Source: Aedes albopictus (taxonomy: Eukaryota > Arthropoda > Insecta > Diptera > Culicidae). Taken from it: a stretch of DNA of 64,000 nt. The stretch spans positions 253,788,733 to 253,852,732 of the forward strand of contig NC_085137.1 in the NCBI RefSeq assembly GCF_035046485.1, written 5' to 3'. The translations under genes were made by a program, and so were the position numbers. The notes beneath the pieces are model-generated. The model worked only from the letters and a program-made list of their open reading frames with translations. It was not told the origin of the DNA and searched no databases. Position 1 is the first letter of the stretch. Each line of letters opens with the position of its first letter. Positions 9,462-20,477 of this stretch are shown piece by piece.

Positions 9462-11198
9462 CCGTCAAATGGGGTAACTTGCAACACTTTTCGACTTTGA
9501 AGCAATATCATTGAAAATCTAAACATTTGAAACATCCTGTGAAGCATCGTGTACGCTAATTACCCCGAGTAGAATACTATGCAGCACTTGGTTTACCAAA
9601 ATACGTTGCCACCTAATCAGGAGGTGCGAAATACATGCTTGTTGCAAGTTTCCCCATCTGTGGGGTAACTTGCAACATAGGACATGAAGCTAAGTTAGCT
9701 ATCATTAAACAGCACTAACATTCTAGCATTTAGTCGTATTGTAAAATTTTGATGTTATGCATGAAACATACCATGAAAAGATGTACACTAACCAATTGAC
9801 ATATAATTTTTCATGAAAGGATTGATAGTTATTGCAAGCGAGAGTATATCTTTTAGGAACAGGTCTCACGTCCCTCAAACACAAAATATATATGATTCTC
9901 TTGACTTAACACTCATTACAAAATATCAACAATGATTATTGTCATTTCTTGAAAAGGTAGAGTGAGTCATCTTCAAGTAGTTTTCAGTTTGAAGTGGTGT
10001 TTGGCAATTTCAGCTAAATTAACATGATTGAAACACATCTATTCTACTTTTTAAATTTCAAACTCGCTAATTTGGGTATTAAACTGAAATAGTTTACTCC
10101 ATCCAGGTTCAGACTTGATATTGGTGATTGCTTTACAGCGTTCCAGCGTACGCAGAATATGGCACCGCAAGCGAAAAACAGGCAACAAAGAAGACACGGC
10201 AACAACGCTTTGTTTTTTCGTTAGCAGATAATGACAAAATCGCTTCCGAGTTTGTTCACAACAAAAACGGTAGGAATATTTGTCTCGTTCTATTCACATC
10301 GTGATTTTCGCATTTTTTCACAACTGAAACTCGACTCTGAGGTTTGCAAGAGTCTTAATTCATCTAAATGCTTATGAATTCGATGATGTGCGTCGAAAAT
10401 TTCAGCAGAAAAGCCGGAATATCGACACACGCACGGCAAGCGATATTTGTTTTATTGCTATCATCGCCTGACATGCGTTTGTTGCGGAGCGCCTTTGTTA
10501 CCAACATACACCGCTTGGGACAAAGCGTTTGTTTTTCGGTGTGATCCGTTTTTCGTACCCTGCAGCGTTCATAAACAAAAATTGAACTTTTATGATGATG
10601 AAACATGAATGAAACTTCAAAATGTGGTATTTCTTAACAATGTTTGAAGGTCACGTGCAAAAAAATGTAAAAAATGAATTGTCATTTGAAAATGAACGCG
10701 TTACGTAATCAATAAATGATCAATTTCGGTTATTTCTGTCAAGTATATTGTGAAATGAAGATAAATAATAGAAGGTTTCGTCAAATTCAACCGTTGCAAG
10801 TTACCCCATAGTGGTTGTCGAATATAATAATGATTTTTTACATTACTTAGTCGATAAGTTTATCAAACTTTTATCGTTTAGCTAAGCTTACTATTAGGTA
10901 CCCTAACTGCAAGCAAGGTCACCAGACTTATCGCACTTACCATAAGGGAGAGGTCAAGCACGATTTTCATACTTGTGTTTATGGCATAAAATGAGCAATC
11001 CGTTTTAACAGTGTAGCTAAACCATAAACAAAGAAACAAAGCTAATTTTTATACTAAATCGATCCTCGATACACATAACCTCTATAAGCGAAATAGTAGG
11101 ACATACTAGTTTTTATTATTATTAGAAAATGCTTCTTATTTAGTGTATGTCATCGTGTTGCAAGTTACACCGCTGTTGCAAGTTACCCCGTTTGACGG
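9462..11198. mobile_element. 1,737-bp non-autonomous DNA transposon with TA target duplication
   Basis: The 24-bp terminal inverted repeats begin CCGTCAAATGGGGTAACTTG on the left and CCGTCAAACGGGGTAACTTG on the reversed right end, with one mismatch. TA flanks both sides (9460-9461 and 11199-11200) and one TA remains when the Jockey RT frame is rejoined, which fixes the boundaries. The motif GGGGTAACTTGCAAC recurs inside (9640-9680, 10795, 11155-11190). No transposase was seen; an 80-codon ORF (10606-10364) is not recognisable. TA duplication suggests mobilisation by a Tc1/mariner-type transposase. Confidence 0.88.
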
Positions 11199-11200
11199 TA

Positions 11201-12870
11201 GTCGAATGACCATGGCGGAATCCGAACTGCTCATTGGCAAAAATAGAATTTTCATCAATATGAATCATCATTCTATTTAAAATAAGTTTTTCAAAAAGTT
11301 TACTGATAGATGACAGTAAGCTAATTGGACGATAACTAGAAGCTTCGGCAGGATTTTTGTCAGGCTTCAAAATTGGAACAACTTTAGCATTTTTCCATTT
11401 TTCAGGAAAATATGCTAACTGAAAACATTTGTTAAATATATTAACCAAAAATGATAAGCAACTTTCTGGAAGTTTTTTGATGAGAATATAGAAAATTCCG
11501 TCATCACCCGGAGCTTTCATATTCTTAAACTTCTTTATAATAGATCTCACTTCGTCCAAATCAGTGCCCAATGAATTGTCGAAAATGTTCTCATGATTGA
11601 GAATGTTTTCGAATTCGCGGGCAACCTGATGTTCTATTGGACTAGTGAGACCTATACTGAAATTATGCGCACTTTCAAACTGTTTGGCAAGTTTTTGTGC
11701 TTTTTCAGAATTAGTTAATAATATTTTGTTATCCTCTTTCAGCGCAGGAATAGGCTTCTGAGGTTTTTTCAAAATTTTTGTCAATTTCCAAAACGGCTTA
11801 GAGCCGGGGTTTAATTGAGAAACTTTATTTGCAAAATTTTTGTTTCTCAATTCGGTGAAACGTTTTTTAATTTCCTTCTGAAGATCCTGCCAGATTACTT
11901 TCAAAGCAGGATCTCGAGTTCGTTGGAATTGTCTTCTTCTCACGTTTTTAAGACGGATCAGAAGTTTCAGATCGTCATCAATAATAACTGAGTCGAATTT
12001 GACTTCACACTTTGGTATTGATGCGCTTCTAGCTTCGACTATAGTACTAGTCAAAGTTTCGAGGGCATTGTCAATATCAAAATGTGTTTCCAATGAAACA
12101 TTAACATCTAAATGGCTATCGATGTATGTTTTATATGTATCCCAGTCAGCTCTGTGATAATTGAAAGTAGAGCTGATGGGATTAAAAATCGCTTCATGGG
12201 AAATTTGAAATGTTACAGGAAGATGATCAGAATCAAAGTCAGCATGAGTAATCAATTGGCTACAATGCTGACTTGAGTCAGTTAAGACCAAATCAATTGT
12301 TGAGGGATTTCTAGCAGAAGAAAAACAAGTGGGGCTATCGGGATATAGAATAGAAAAATATCCTGAAGAGCACTAATCAAATAAAATCCTGCCGTTTGAA
12401 TTGGACTGAAGATTATTCCACGAGCGGTGTTTCGCATTAAAATCACCAATTATGAAAAATTTGGACCTGTTGCGAGTTAATTTTCGCAAATCAGATTTAA
12501 GAAAATCTATTTGCTGGCCAGTGCATTGAAAAGGCAAGTAGGCCGCAATGAAAGTATGTTTACCAAAGTTTGTTTCAACAGAAACACCCAAAGTTTCAAA
12601 AACTTTGGTTTCGAATGATGAAAAAATTTGGTGCTTGATGCGCCTGTCGACGATGATAGCAACTCCACCACATGCTCCATCTAGGCGATCATTTCTATAA
12701 ATAAAATAGTTTGGGTTTCGTTTGATTGAAGACCCAGGTTTTAGATAAGTTTCAGTAATAACTGCAATATGCACATTATTAACTGTTAAAAAATGGAATA
12801 GCTCATCCTCTTTACCATTTAGAGAACGAGCATTCCAGTTTAAAATGTTCAAAAATTTATTTGGATCCAT
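11201..12870 (-). pseudogene. Jockey ORF2, endonuclease and N-terminal RT part
   Basis: The start ATG (12870) lies inside the end of ORF1, giving MDPNKFLNILNWNARSLNG, the start of an APE-type endonuclease. Further motifs are TETYLKPGSS, GGVAIIVD and GDFNAKHRSW. A single TAG ends the frame at 12373-12375, after GRILFD. The same frame then continues without a shift through TIDLVLTD, SDHLPVTF, a basic linker and RT motifs such as KAPGDDGI and YRPISLLSSISKLFEKLIL, up to EQFGFRHGHST, where the TA-flanked element interrupts it. Apart from this stop and insertion the frame is open, so the copy decayed recently. Confidence 0.85.
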
Positions 12871-14296
12871 TACCAAAACGTAATCCAATTACTATTTTAT
12901 TTGTAAATTTAACTCCAACTTGGACTGCTTCAGCCATAGTTTGAGTTTTGAACATTGCATCAATCATTTGTTGCAATTGTTCAGATAAAAAGTCAAAATC
13001 GGAAGCAGACATGCCTGAATCACGTGCATTTTCCGAATTTGATGTTTGGTGATAGGAATTATTTGAATTTTGCTTACCCGCAGCCACATGGGCATAGGTA
13101 GCTCGATTCGATTGAACAAAATTAGAAATATTACTCACTCCGCTGCTGGAGGGTAGATTATTTGATCGAAGATTTGTTTGGTGGTTAACTACCTCCGGCG
13201 AATAGGTACGAGCGGTATGAAAATTATTCAACCGATCGTTGATGGAAGAATTTGTGTTGTTAGAAATTCTACCTGCAGAGTTTCGGGTACGACTAGCGTT
13301 TCCATTCATCTGCCGGGCACGTGATTCGACAACCTTTTTGCGAATAGGGCAATCCCAAAAGTTTGACTTATGGTTGCCACCGCAATTCGTACATTTAAAC
13401 TTCCTGGTATCTTCCCTTACCGGACAGTTGTCCTTGGCGTGAGAAGAACCTCCACAAATCATGCATTTAGCATCCATGTGGCAATGTTTCGTTCCGTGCC
13501 CCCAACCTTGGCACTGACGGCACTGAGTTGGGTTCTGGAAATTTCCCCCAGGCTTACGAAAATGTTCCCATGTCACTTGGACAAGAAACATTTTCTTCGC
13601 CTTTTCCAAATATTTCAAGTTATTTAGATCACTTTTGTTGAAGTGAACTAAATAAAATTCTTGAGAGATACCCTGCCGAGGATTCTCAGACCGGGTTCTC
13701 TTTTTCATTTTTATTACTTGAACTGGAGTGAATCCAAGTAATAAGTTGAGTTCAGTTTTGATCTCATCAGGTGATTTGTCATCACTAGAGAGACCTTTTA
13801 ATACGACTTTGAACAAGCGTGCAGACCTGTCGTCGTATGTGAAAAATTTATGCTTCTTCTCAGTAAGGTACTTGAGAAGAAGATCCCGATCTTTCAGGGT
13901 TTCCGGCAATACGCGGCAGTCTCCTTTCCTGGCAATTTGGAAGGAAACCTTGATTCCCCTTATGGAGTTCAAGATCTCCTGCCTAAAACCAGCAAATTCA
14001 CAGACGCTGACCACGATTGGCGGCACCCGTTGTTTTTTAGCAGAAATTGAAGTACCTGGGCTAGAGGCATCCTCAATTTGCTGTTCCGAAAAATTGTTCA
14101 GCGTTTCATAAGGATTACTCATTTCAACGAAATTTTCATCCGAAACAATTGTTTTAGTAGAAGGAAGCGGAGAAGCTGAAAGTTCTCCTTTCTTTCTAAC
14201 TTTGCCGCGTTTAGCGACAGTTTTGAAACCGACTTTTTTGGAAGGAAGCGGTGAATTTAACGATTCACCCTTCCTTTTGTTCGATGATGCAACCAT
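12857..14296 (-). CDS. Jockey ORF1 (Gag-like nucleic-acid-binding protein)
   Basis: This is an intact 479-codon frame on the minus strand, from ATG at 14296 to TAA at 12857. The N-terminus is basic (KRKGESLNSPLPSKKVGF). The centre has an RRM-like/PRE_C2HC region ending before three zinc knuckles: CRQCQGWGHGTKHC, CMICGGSSHAKDNC and CTNCGGNHKSNFWDC. These are typical of Jockey and I-type ORF1 proteins, which bind element RNA in ribonucleoprotein particles. The tail is rich in Asn and Ser. Its last 14 bases overlap the start of ORF2. Confidence 0.88.
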   Translation of the reverse strand: MVASSNKRKGESLNSPLPSKKVGFKTVAKRGKVRKKGELSASPLPSTKTIVSDENFVEMSNPYETLNNFSEQQIEDASSPGTSISAKKQRVPPIVVSVCEFAGFRQEILNSIRGIKVSFQIARKGDCRVLPETLKDRDLLLKYLTEKKHKFFTYDDRSARLFKVVLKGLSSDDKSPDEIKTELNLLLGFTPVQVIKMKKRTRSENPRQGISQEFYLVHFNKSDLNNLKYLEKAKKMFLVQVTWEHFRKPGGNFQNPTQCRQCQGWGHGTKHCHMDAKCMICGGSSHAKDNCPVREDTRKFKCTNCGGNHKSNFWDCPIRKKVVESRARQMNGNASRTRNSAGRISNNTNSSINDRLNNFHTARTYSPEVVNHQTNLRSNNLPSSSGVSNISNFVQSNRATYAHVAAGKQNSNNSYHQTSNSENARDSGMSASDFDFLSEQLQQMIDAMFKTQTMAEAVQVGVKFTNKIVIGLRFGNGSK

Positions 14297-14710
14297 GATT
14301 TAATTTGAAGCGACCTTCCAGGAGGTTTTTCCCTAATCGGTGTCCAAGTAGGATTACCACCGTTTCACGGAATTTGACTTCCGTAAACGGGTCCAACGAA
14401 TAATCGAAGGCACGGGTCCAGGCAAGGATCGAAAAGGAATCAGTAGGTATAAATTTAGCGCTGAAAAGTGCTATTGTGGGTAGTACTGAGAAGTACTGTT
14501 GAATTGCTTTAGGTAGTAAAACTTCCTGCAGCAGAGAGAGCTTACGTCCGCACAGCACAAGAGTACGATGCGAACTGTAAACGAAATGAGATGATTTCTG
14601 TATGTGTGTAAGTATGTATGTATGTATGTCTGTGCACAAAAAGGTCACTCACTACTTCCCATTGGCCGATTTTTTCGGATTACATACATACATTTATTTG
14701 ATCAACATCA

Positions 14711-15383
14711 TTAAGACAAGACATAATCAACAATAGTACGCCACAATACTCGGTTTGTGGCTGCCGCTCTCCATCCTCGGTCGCGCCCAATGCTCGCCAA
14801 GTCACGCTCCACCTGGTCCGCCCATCGTGCTCTCTGCGCTCCACGCCTTCTTGTGCCAACCGGATCCGTTGCAAACACCAGCTTTGCAGGGTTGTTGTCC
14901 GGCATTCTTGCAACATGCCCTGCCCACCGTATCCTTCCGGCTTTGGCCACCTTCTGGATGCTGGGTTCGCCGTAAAGTGCAGCGAGCTCGTGGTTCATCC
15001 TTCTCCGCCACACACCGTTCTCCTGCACACCGCCGAAGATCGTCCTTAGCAAGCGTCGCTAGAAAACTCCGAGTGCTTGCAAGTCCTCCTCGAGCATGGT
15101 CCATGTCTCGTGCCCGTAGAGGATTACCGGTCTTATCAGCGTTTTGTACATGGTGCATTTGGTGCGTGGGTGAATCTTTTTCGACCGCAGTTTCTTCTGG
15201 AGCCCGTAGTAGGCCCGACTTCCGCTGATGATGCGCCTCCGAATTTCTCGGCTCACGTTGTTGTCAGCCGTCAGTAAGGATCCGAGGTAGACGAATTCCT
15301 CCACCACCTCGAAAGTATCCCCGTCTATCGTAACATTACTACCCAGACGGATCCGGTCGTTTTCGGTTCCGCCTACCAGCATG
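14711..15383 (-). pseudogene. RTE-like LINE copy A, C-terminal domain
   Basis: On the minus strand this continues the RT frame after the two inserted elements: YMLVGGTENDRI, then VEEFVYLGSLLTADNN, then LYGHETWTM. After a single in-frame TAG at 15061-15059 it reads LRTIFGGVQENGVWRRRMNH and RIRWAGHVARM, up to the stop at 14711. The TAG probably replaced a Glu codon, because copy B has GVFERKVLRT here. Confidence 0.82.
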
Positions 15384-15385
15384 TA

Positions 15386-16295
15386 GGGTAAAAAATATAA
15401 TTTGGACATGTATATAATTTGGACATGCACGGCGATGTATGCCTTGTTCCGGAGAGCTAATATAAGTAGATACTTCTCAATATCGATTATTGGATCAAAT
15501 AGACCCTATTCTGATGACTTACGTTGAAAATACGCTTAACAATTAAGAATTTACTTTAAATTTATCGAAAATGTAAATTATTTCACTAAAACCCCTCAAA
15601 TGCACAGGTATGCAAGACGACATACACTTCGCAGTCACATACAATATTCGCCTCAAAATCGTTGAATCAATAATTGCAAGAAATTTAAAAGCCTTATTGC
15701 ATTGAAACATGTTCAATAAATAAGCATTAGGCAGCCAATCTCTTAACATTCATCTAAAACGCTTAAAATAGGTAGTGTCCAAAATACATTACAAGTTTTC
15801 TACTGTAAATATATATTGGTCATCTGACGAACTACATGGGGATGCATTGCGATTGCATACTTGGAGGCGTATTCTGTGGGTCTGGCGATATTTTCTCGAT
15901 TTTAACGAAAACAGTAATAGTTATCAAAATAGATGCCTGTTAAGCGGAGAAATTTGATTATTTGTTAGAAAATATTTGTTAATTTATGCTACTTCCATGA
16001 TTTAGCAGTATTCATAGCTAAACATTGAGATAATTGCCCTGTCCAAATTATATATACCTTAGGGTGTCCAAAACATATATTCGGTGTCCAAAATGCAATT
16101 CTTACAGGCGATCGGAAATTGCGATTTTCTCAGCATAAAATGCTTTCGTTAAGGTTTTTGTCACCAGGAAAGCAAAGCACAATCATGTTATAAGCGTATT
16201 GGTAACTTTGCAAAATAATCAATTGTTTTCTAAGAAAGCTAGGGGACGATTTTTTCAACGTTGTCCTCAGCCTGTCCAAAATACATGAATTACCC
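15386..16295. mobile_element. 910-bp TA-flanked non-autonomous DNA transposon
   Basis: TA occurs on both sides (15384-15385, 16296-16297). The ends are inverted copies: GGGTAAAAAATATAATTTGG on the left and GGGTAATTCATGTATTTTGG on the reversed right end. GTCCAAAAT-type motifs are repeated in both subterminal regions (near 15776, 16046, 16068, 16273). No coding sequence. It is inserted in LINE copy A at a TAC (Tyr) codon; removing it restores SKTKYM. Confidence 0.8.
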
Positions 16296-16907
16296 TACTT
16301 TGTTTTTGAGGCACTCCCCTGATAAAAAATATCATAAAAATACAATAAATTTTATTGTTACAACACCATTTTCTCGAAAAATATTCACCATTATACGTAT
16401 TGTAATTTACACAGCACACTCACCATCACCCTTATTGTTCTATACCATTCGGCGAATGGTAAATGGCACTTTTACAATAAAAAATGGTGGTCGTTATGTA
16501 TCTTAACCATAAAATTTTGAGAAAATTTTCATACACTTTTTCGCGAAAAACAATAGAATGTATTGTGTTTTTATGAGACATTTTTAGGGCAATTTTCAAA
16601 AGAAAACAATATATCTTAATGTTTTTTCATTGTTCTTACAATACAAATACAATAAATTAAATGGCGTCAAATGAAACGTTGTTACAATAAAAATACAATA
16701 ATATTTGTTGTTATTTGTAAGCAGTTTTCGCTTTTGAAAATCCATAGAATTTATATTTCTCGCTAACTTTTATATCCAGCATTTACGAGCACCAACGGCC
16801 TCCAGAATGATATGCACATTTTTTATGATAAGAATCAAACACTCTGATGTCTGTCTGGTAAGTATTGCTTGGCAGCTGATGATAAGATCTTTTCAAATAA
16901 CTGCCAA

Positions 16908-17128
16908 ATATTATGTTTCCAGTTCAAAACCGAATTAGCGACATTTTTTCTTTGACTTCCGCTGCTTTTGCCTTGCGTTAAACACAATGTCGGAAGTGGC
17001 GCGCTGTATTGTACACCTGGTACTCTATACAGCGCCCCACTTCCGACATTGTGTTTAACGTAAGGCAACAGCAGCGGAAGTCAAAGAAAAAATGTCGCTA
17101 ATTCAGTTTTGAACTGGAAACATAATAT
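16908..17128. repeat. 221-bp foldback repeat (long hairpin)
   Basis: The left arm begins ATATTATGTTTCCAGTTC and includes CACAATGTCGGAAGTGG. The right arm is its near-perfect reverse complement, ending GAACTGGAAACATAATAT. Arms are about 100 bp with a short loop at 17010-17030. A transcript in either direction would fold into a long hairpin. Confidence 0.85.
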
Positions 17129-17157
17129 CACAAGTCAGACCTCAGGTCGTATGATCC

Positions 17158-17341
17158 ATAGTGGTTTCTGCTTTTAGTAGTGTTGCGTGTACGTATACGC
17201 TGCATTACACGAACACCACTTGAGTTACTGGTTGAAAATAGTAAACAAAGATCAGCTGTTCCCAGCAAAATCAAATGGGCATATTTTCAACCAGTAGATT
17301 TGCATTAGTGTTCGTGACACCGCGCTGCGAAACCACTATAC
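17158..17341. repeat. Short TIR element (MITE)
   Basis: TAGTGGTTTC at the left is matched by GAAACCACTA at the right, and GTGTTGCGTG...AACACCAC / TAGTGTTCGTG and TACTGGTTGAAAATA / ATTTTCAACCAGTA pair inside. About 180 bp, non-coding, nested in the ACAATA-rich element. Confidence 0.65.
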
Positions 17342-18193
17342 CATAAATCGTTCACAATTCATGTGGCCATTAGTATCTGTAAATGCTGGAGAAAAATGTT
17401 ACCGAGAAATATGAATTCTTTGGTTTTTCAAAGGCGAAATCTGTTTACATAACAACAAATATTATTGCAGGTTTATTTTAACATCGGTTCAATTGACCCC
17501 ATCAAACTAATTGTATTTGTATTGTTATCAATGGTAGTTTACTATTTACTAGATTCCTTTAATTTATTGGAAAACATTAGAAAAATCATTGTTCATCTTT
17601 TTCTTGTCGTAACATCCTCACTTGGCTAAACCTGCTTTTCAGCTAGTTTTCTATAAGTACTTCCTCAGTTATTCATTGAGAGCTTCCTCTGCCAACACGG
17701 CTTGACGTCTGTCAGACGTTGAAGTTTTAGCGAATAATATTCGATAACCGAAACATCTACTGTACTCAAATTTAAAACGAAAACAAAAAAATATGTCAAG
17801 TGATTTTGTATTTGATTATACAAACATGATCCAAGCAACAATAATATTTATTGTTATTTATATGTTACGAATTGTTTTCAAGTGTAATTGAGAAATAAAC
17901 ACTTTTTTAACAAAAAGTCTATGAGAACTTTGCAGGCACTTTTGCAACTATTTAAAAACAACTTAAATCAATTTTTACTTATAGCAATTTTAAATTATTA
18001 TAGAACTATTGAAAAACAATCGAATCAATTAGTCACTAATAAAGCTAATGTTCACTTATTGTACGAACTATATGGGCTTGATTTCTATTGTAAAAAGTAA
18101 CAATATATCTACTATGTGTTTTATTGTGAACAATAAAACCAGTCATATGTTAATAATATTTACCATGTAATGAATGGTAATTTTTTATCCGGG

Positions 18194-20477
18194 TCACCAC
18201 CAGTCCGACCTTTGCTGCTTCGCGTTTCAGGCGGGTGTACAGCTCTGCCACCGTTCCAAATGTTCTAGCGATAATGTTCATGTCGTCCGCAAAGCACACA
18301 AATTGACCGGATTTTGTGAAAATCGTTCCCCGGCTGTTGAGCCCGGCTCGTCGCATCACACCTTCCAGCGCGATGTTGAAGAGTAGACATGAGAGTCCGT
18401 CACCTTGTCGCAGTCCCCGGCGAGATACGAATGAACTGGATAGTTCACCCGAAACCCTTACGCAGTTTTGCACACCGTCCATCGTTGCTTTAATCAGTCT
18501 AGTCAGCTTCCCAGGAAAGCCGTTTTCGTCCATGATTCCCCATAGCTCGGCGCGGTCGATACTATCATACGCCGCTTTGAAGTCGATGAACAGGTGGTGC
18601 GTTGGGACCTGGTATTCACGGCATTCCTGGAGGATTTGCCGTACGGTAAAGATCTGGTCCGTTGTCGACCGGCCGTCGATGAAGCCGGCTTGATAACTTC
18701 CCACGAACTCATTTGTTTTAGGTGACAGACGACGAAAGATGATCTGGGATAGCACTTTGTAGGCAGTATTCAAAATAGTGATCGCCCTGAAGTTCTCACA
18801 TTCCAAATGGTCGCCTTTCTTGTGAATGGGGCAGATTACCCCTTCCTTCCACTCCACCGGTAGCTGTTCGGTTTCCCAGATCCTGACTATCAGCCGATGC
18901 AGACAGGTGGCCAACTTTTCTGGGCCCATCTTGATGAGTTCAGCTGCGATACGATCCTTACCAGCTGCTTTGTTGGTTTTGAGCTGGTGAATGGCATCCT
19001 TAACTTCCCTCAGCGTGGGAGTTGGTTCATTTCCGTCCTCCGCTGCACTGGCGTCGTCGTTCCTTCCGTTGCCGTGGGCCCCCGTGCCTACGTTCTCCAC
19101 GCCGTTCAGGTGCTGATCGAAGTGCTGCTTCCACCTTTCGATCACCTCACGTCCGTCCGTCAAGAGGCCTCCGTCTTTATCCCTGCATATTTCGGCTCGC
19201 GGCACGAAGCCGTTGCGGGATGCGTTGAGCTTCTGATAGAACTTCCGTGTTTCTTGGGAACGGCACAGCAGTTCCATTTCTTCACACTCCGCTTCTTCCA
19301 GGCGGCGCTTTTTCTCCCGAAAGAGGCGGGTCTGCTGTTTCCGCTTCTGTTTGTAACGTTCCACGTTCTGTCGAGTCCCTTGCTGCAGCATTACCGCCCT
19401 CGCTGCGTTCTTCTCCTCCAAAACCGTTCTGCACCCTTCGTCGAACCATTCGTTCCGTCGATTCCGTTCGTCGTTGATGGCTGCTTTCACTGTGCTCCAG
19501 CAGTCCTCTAGAGGGGCCTCACCGAGCTCGCCCTCGTCTGGCAACGCGGCTTCGAGATTCTGCGCGTATGCTGAGGCGACATCCGGTTGCTTCAGTCGCT
19601 CTAGGTTGTACCGTGGCGGTCGCCGGTACCGTACATTGTTGATGACGGAGAGTTTTGGGCGCAGTTTGACCATCACCAGATAGTGGTCGGAGTCGATGTT
19701 GGCGCCACGATAGGTCCTGACGTCGATAATGTCGGAGAAGTGCCGTCCGTCAATCAGAACGTGGTCGATTTGAGATTCCGTCTGCTGTGGTGATCTCCAG
19801 GTGTAACGATAAGGGAGGCTGTGTTGGAAAAAGGTGCTACGTATGGCCATATTTTTGGAGGCGGCGAAATCAATGAGTCGTAAGCCGTTTTCGTTCGTCT
19901 GCTGGTGGGCGCTGAACTTACCAATCGTCGGTCTGAATTCCTCCTCCTGGCCTACCTGAGCGTTCAAATCTCCTATGATGATCTTGACGTCGTGGCTTGG
20001 GCAGCGATCGTACTCGCGTTCGAGCTGCGCGTAAAATGCGTCCTTGTCATCATCAGTACTTCCGGAGTGTGGGCTGTGCACGTTTATTATGCTGAAGTTG
20101 AAGAATCGGCCCTTGATCCTCAACCTGCACATTCTTTCGTCGATCGGCCACCAACCGATCACGCGCCTCTGCATATCACCCATCACGATGAAAGCTGTTC
20201 CCAGCTCGCGTGTGTTGCCGCAGCTCTGGTAGATGGTATGATTACCTCTAAACGTTCGCACCATGGATCCTGTCCAACACACCTCCTGCAGCGCTACGAT
20301 GCCGAACCCGCGGTCCTTCAGTAGATCGGCGAGTATGCGGGTGTTCCCAATGAAGTTGAGAGATCGGCAGTTCCACGTACCGAGTTTCCAATCGCAAGTC
20401 CTTTTTGTTCGCTGGGGTCGTTGCCGTTGGTCTCGGTTCGTATTATTCTGTTGCTGATTTTCCGTTACAATGGTTTT
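18194..20477 (-). pseudogene. RTE-like LINE copy A, endonuclease and reverse transcriptase
   Basis: The minus-strand frame is open from about 20477 to the inserted element at 18193. The endonuclease begins KLGTWNCRSLNFIGNTR, with GIVALQEVCWTG, IIGDLNAQVG and DSDHYLVMVKL (the catalytic SDH of APE enzymes). A long basic linker follows, then RT motifs NKAAGKDRI, FRAITILNTAYKVLSQII, QAGFIDGRSTTDQ, FIDFKAAYDSIDR, GLRQGDGLSC and CFADDMNII (catalytic FADD). No ATG was found upstream of the first motifs in frame; a GTG occurs at 20282. The frame runs into the inserted element after KVGLVV. It continues in the 15383-14711 segment. Confidence 0.85.

Larger units (their letters stand above)
8397..14670 (-). 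mobile_element. Jockey-clade non-LTR retrotransposon, interrupted
   Basis: The element reads on the minus strand: a 5' region with no clear edge (about 14670), ORF1 with three CCHC knuckles, ORF2 with endonuclease and reverse transcriptase, then a short 3' UTR ending in AAATAAAGCCTGCAAAAAA near 8397. ORF1 and ORF2 overlap by 14 bp. ORF2 is broken only by one in-frame TAG and by the 9462-11198 insertion. The element lies in BBS2 intron 1, in the same orientation as that gene. No TSD was identified. Confidence 0.85.
16317..18193. mobile_element. 1,877-bp non-autonomous element rich in ACAATA repeats
   Basis: The ends match inversely: CCCTGATAAAAAAT on the left and CCCGGATAAAAAAT on the reversed right end. 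The remaining LINE sequence on both sides rejoins in frame. Inside, ACAATAAA/TTTATTGT motifs recur dozens of times near both ends (16340-16700 and 17480-18140), like subterminal transposase-binding repeats. It carries two smaller foldback units. No transposase. The TSD is at most 2 bp (TC), so the superfamily is unclear. Confidence 0.65.
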
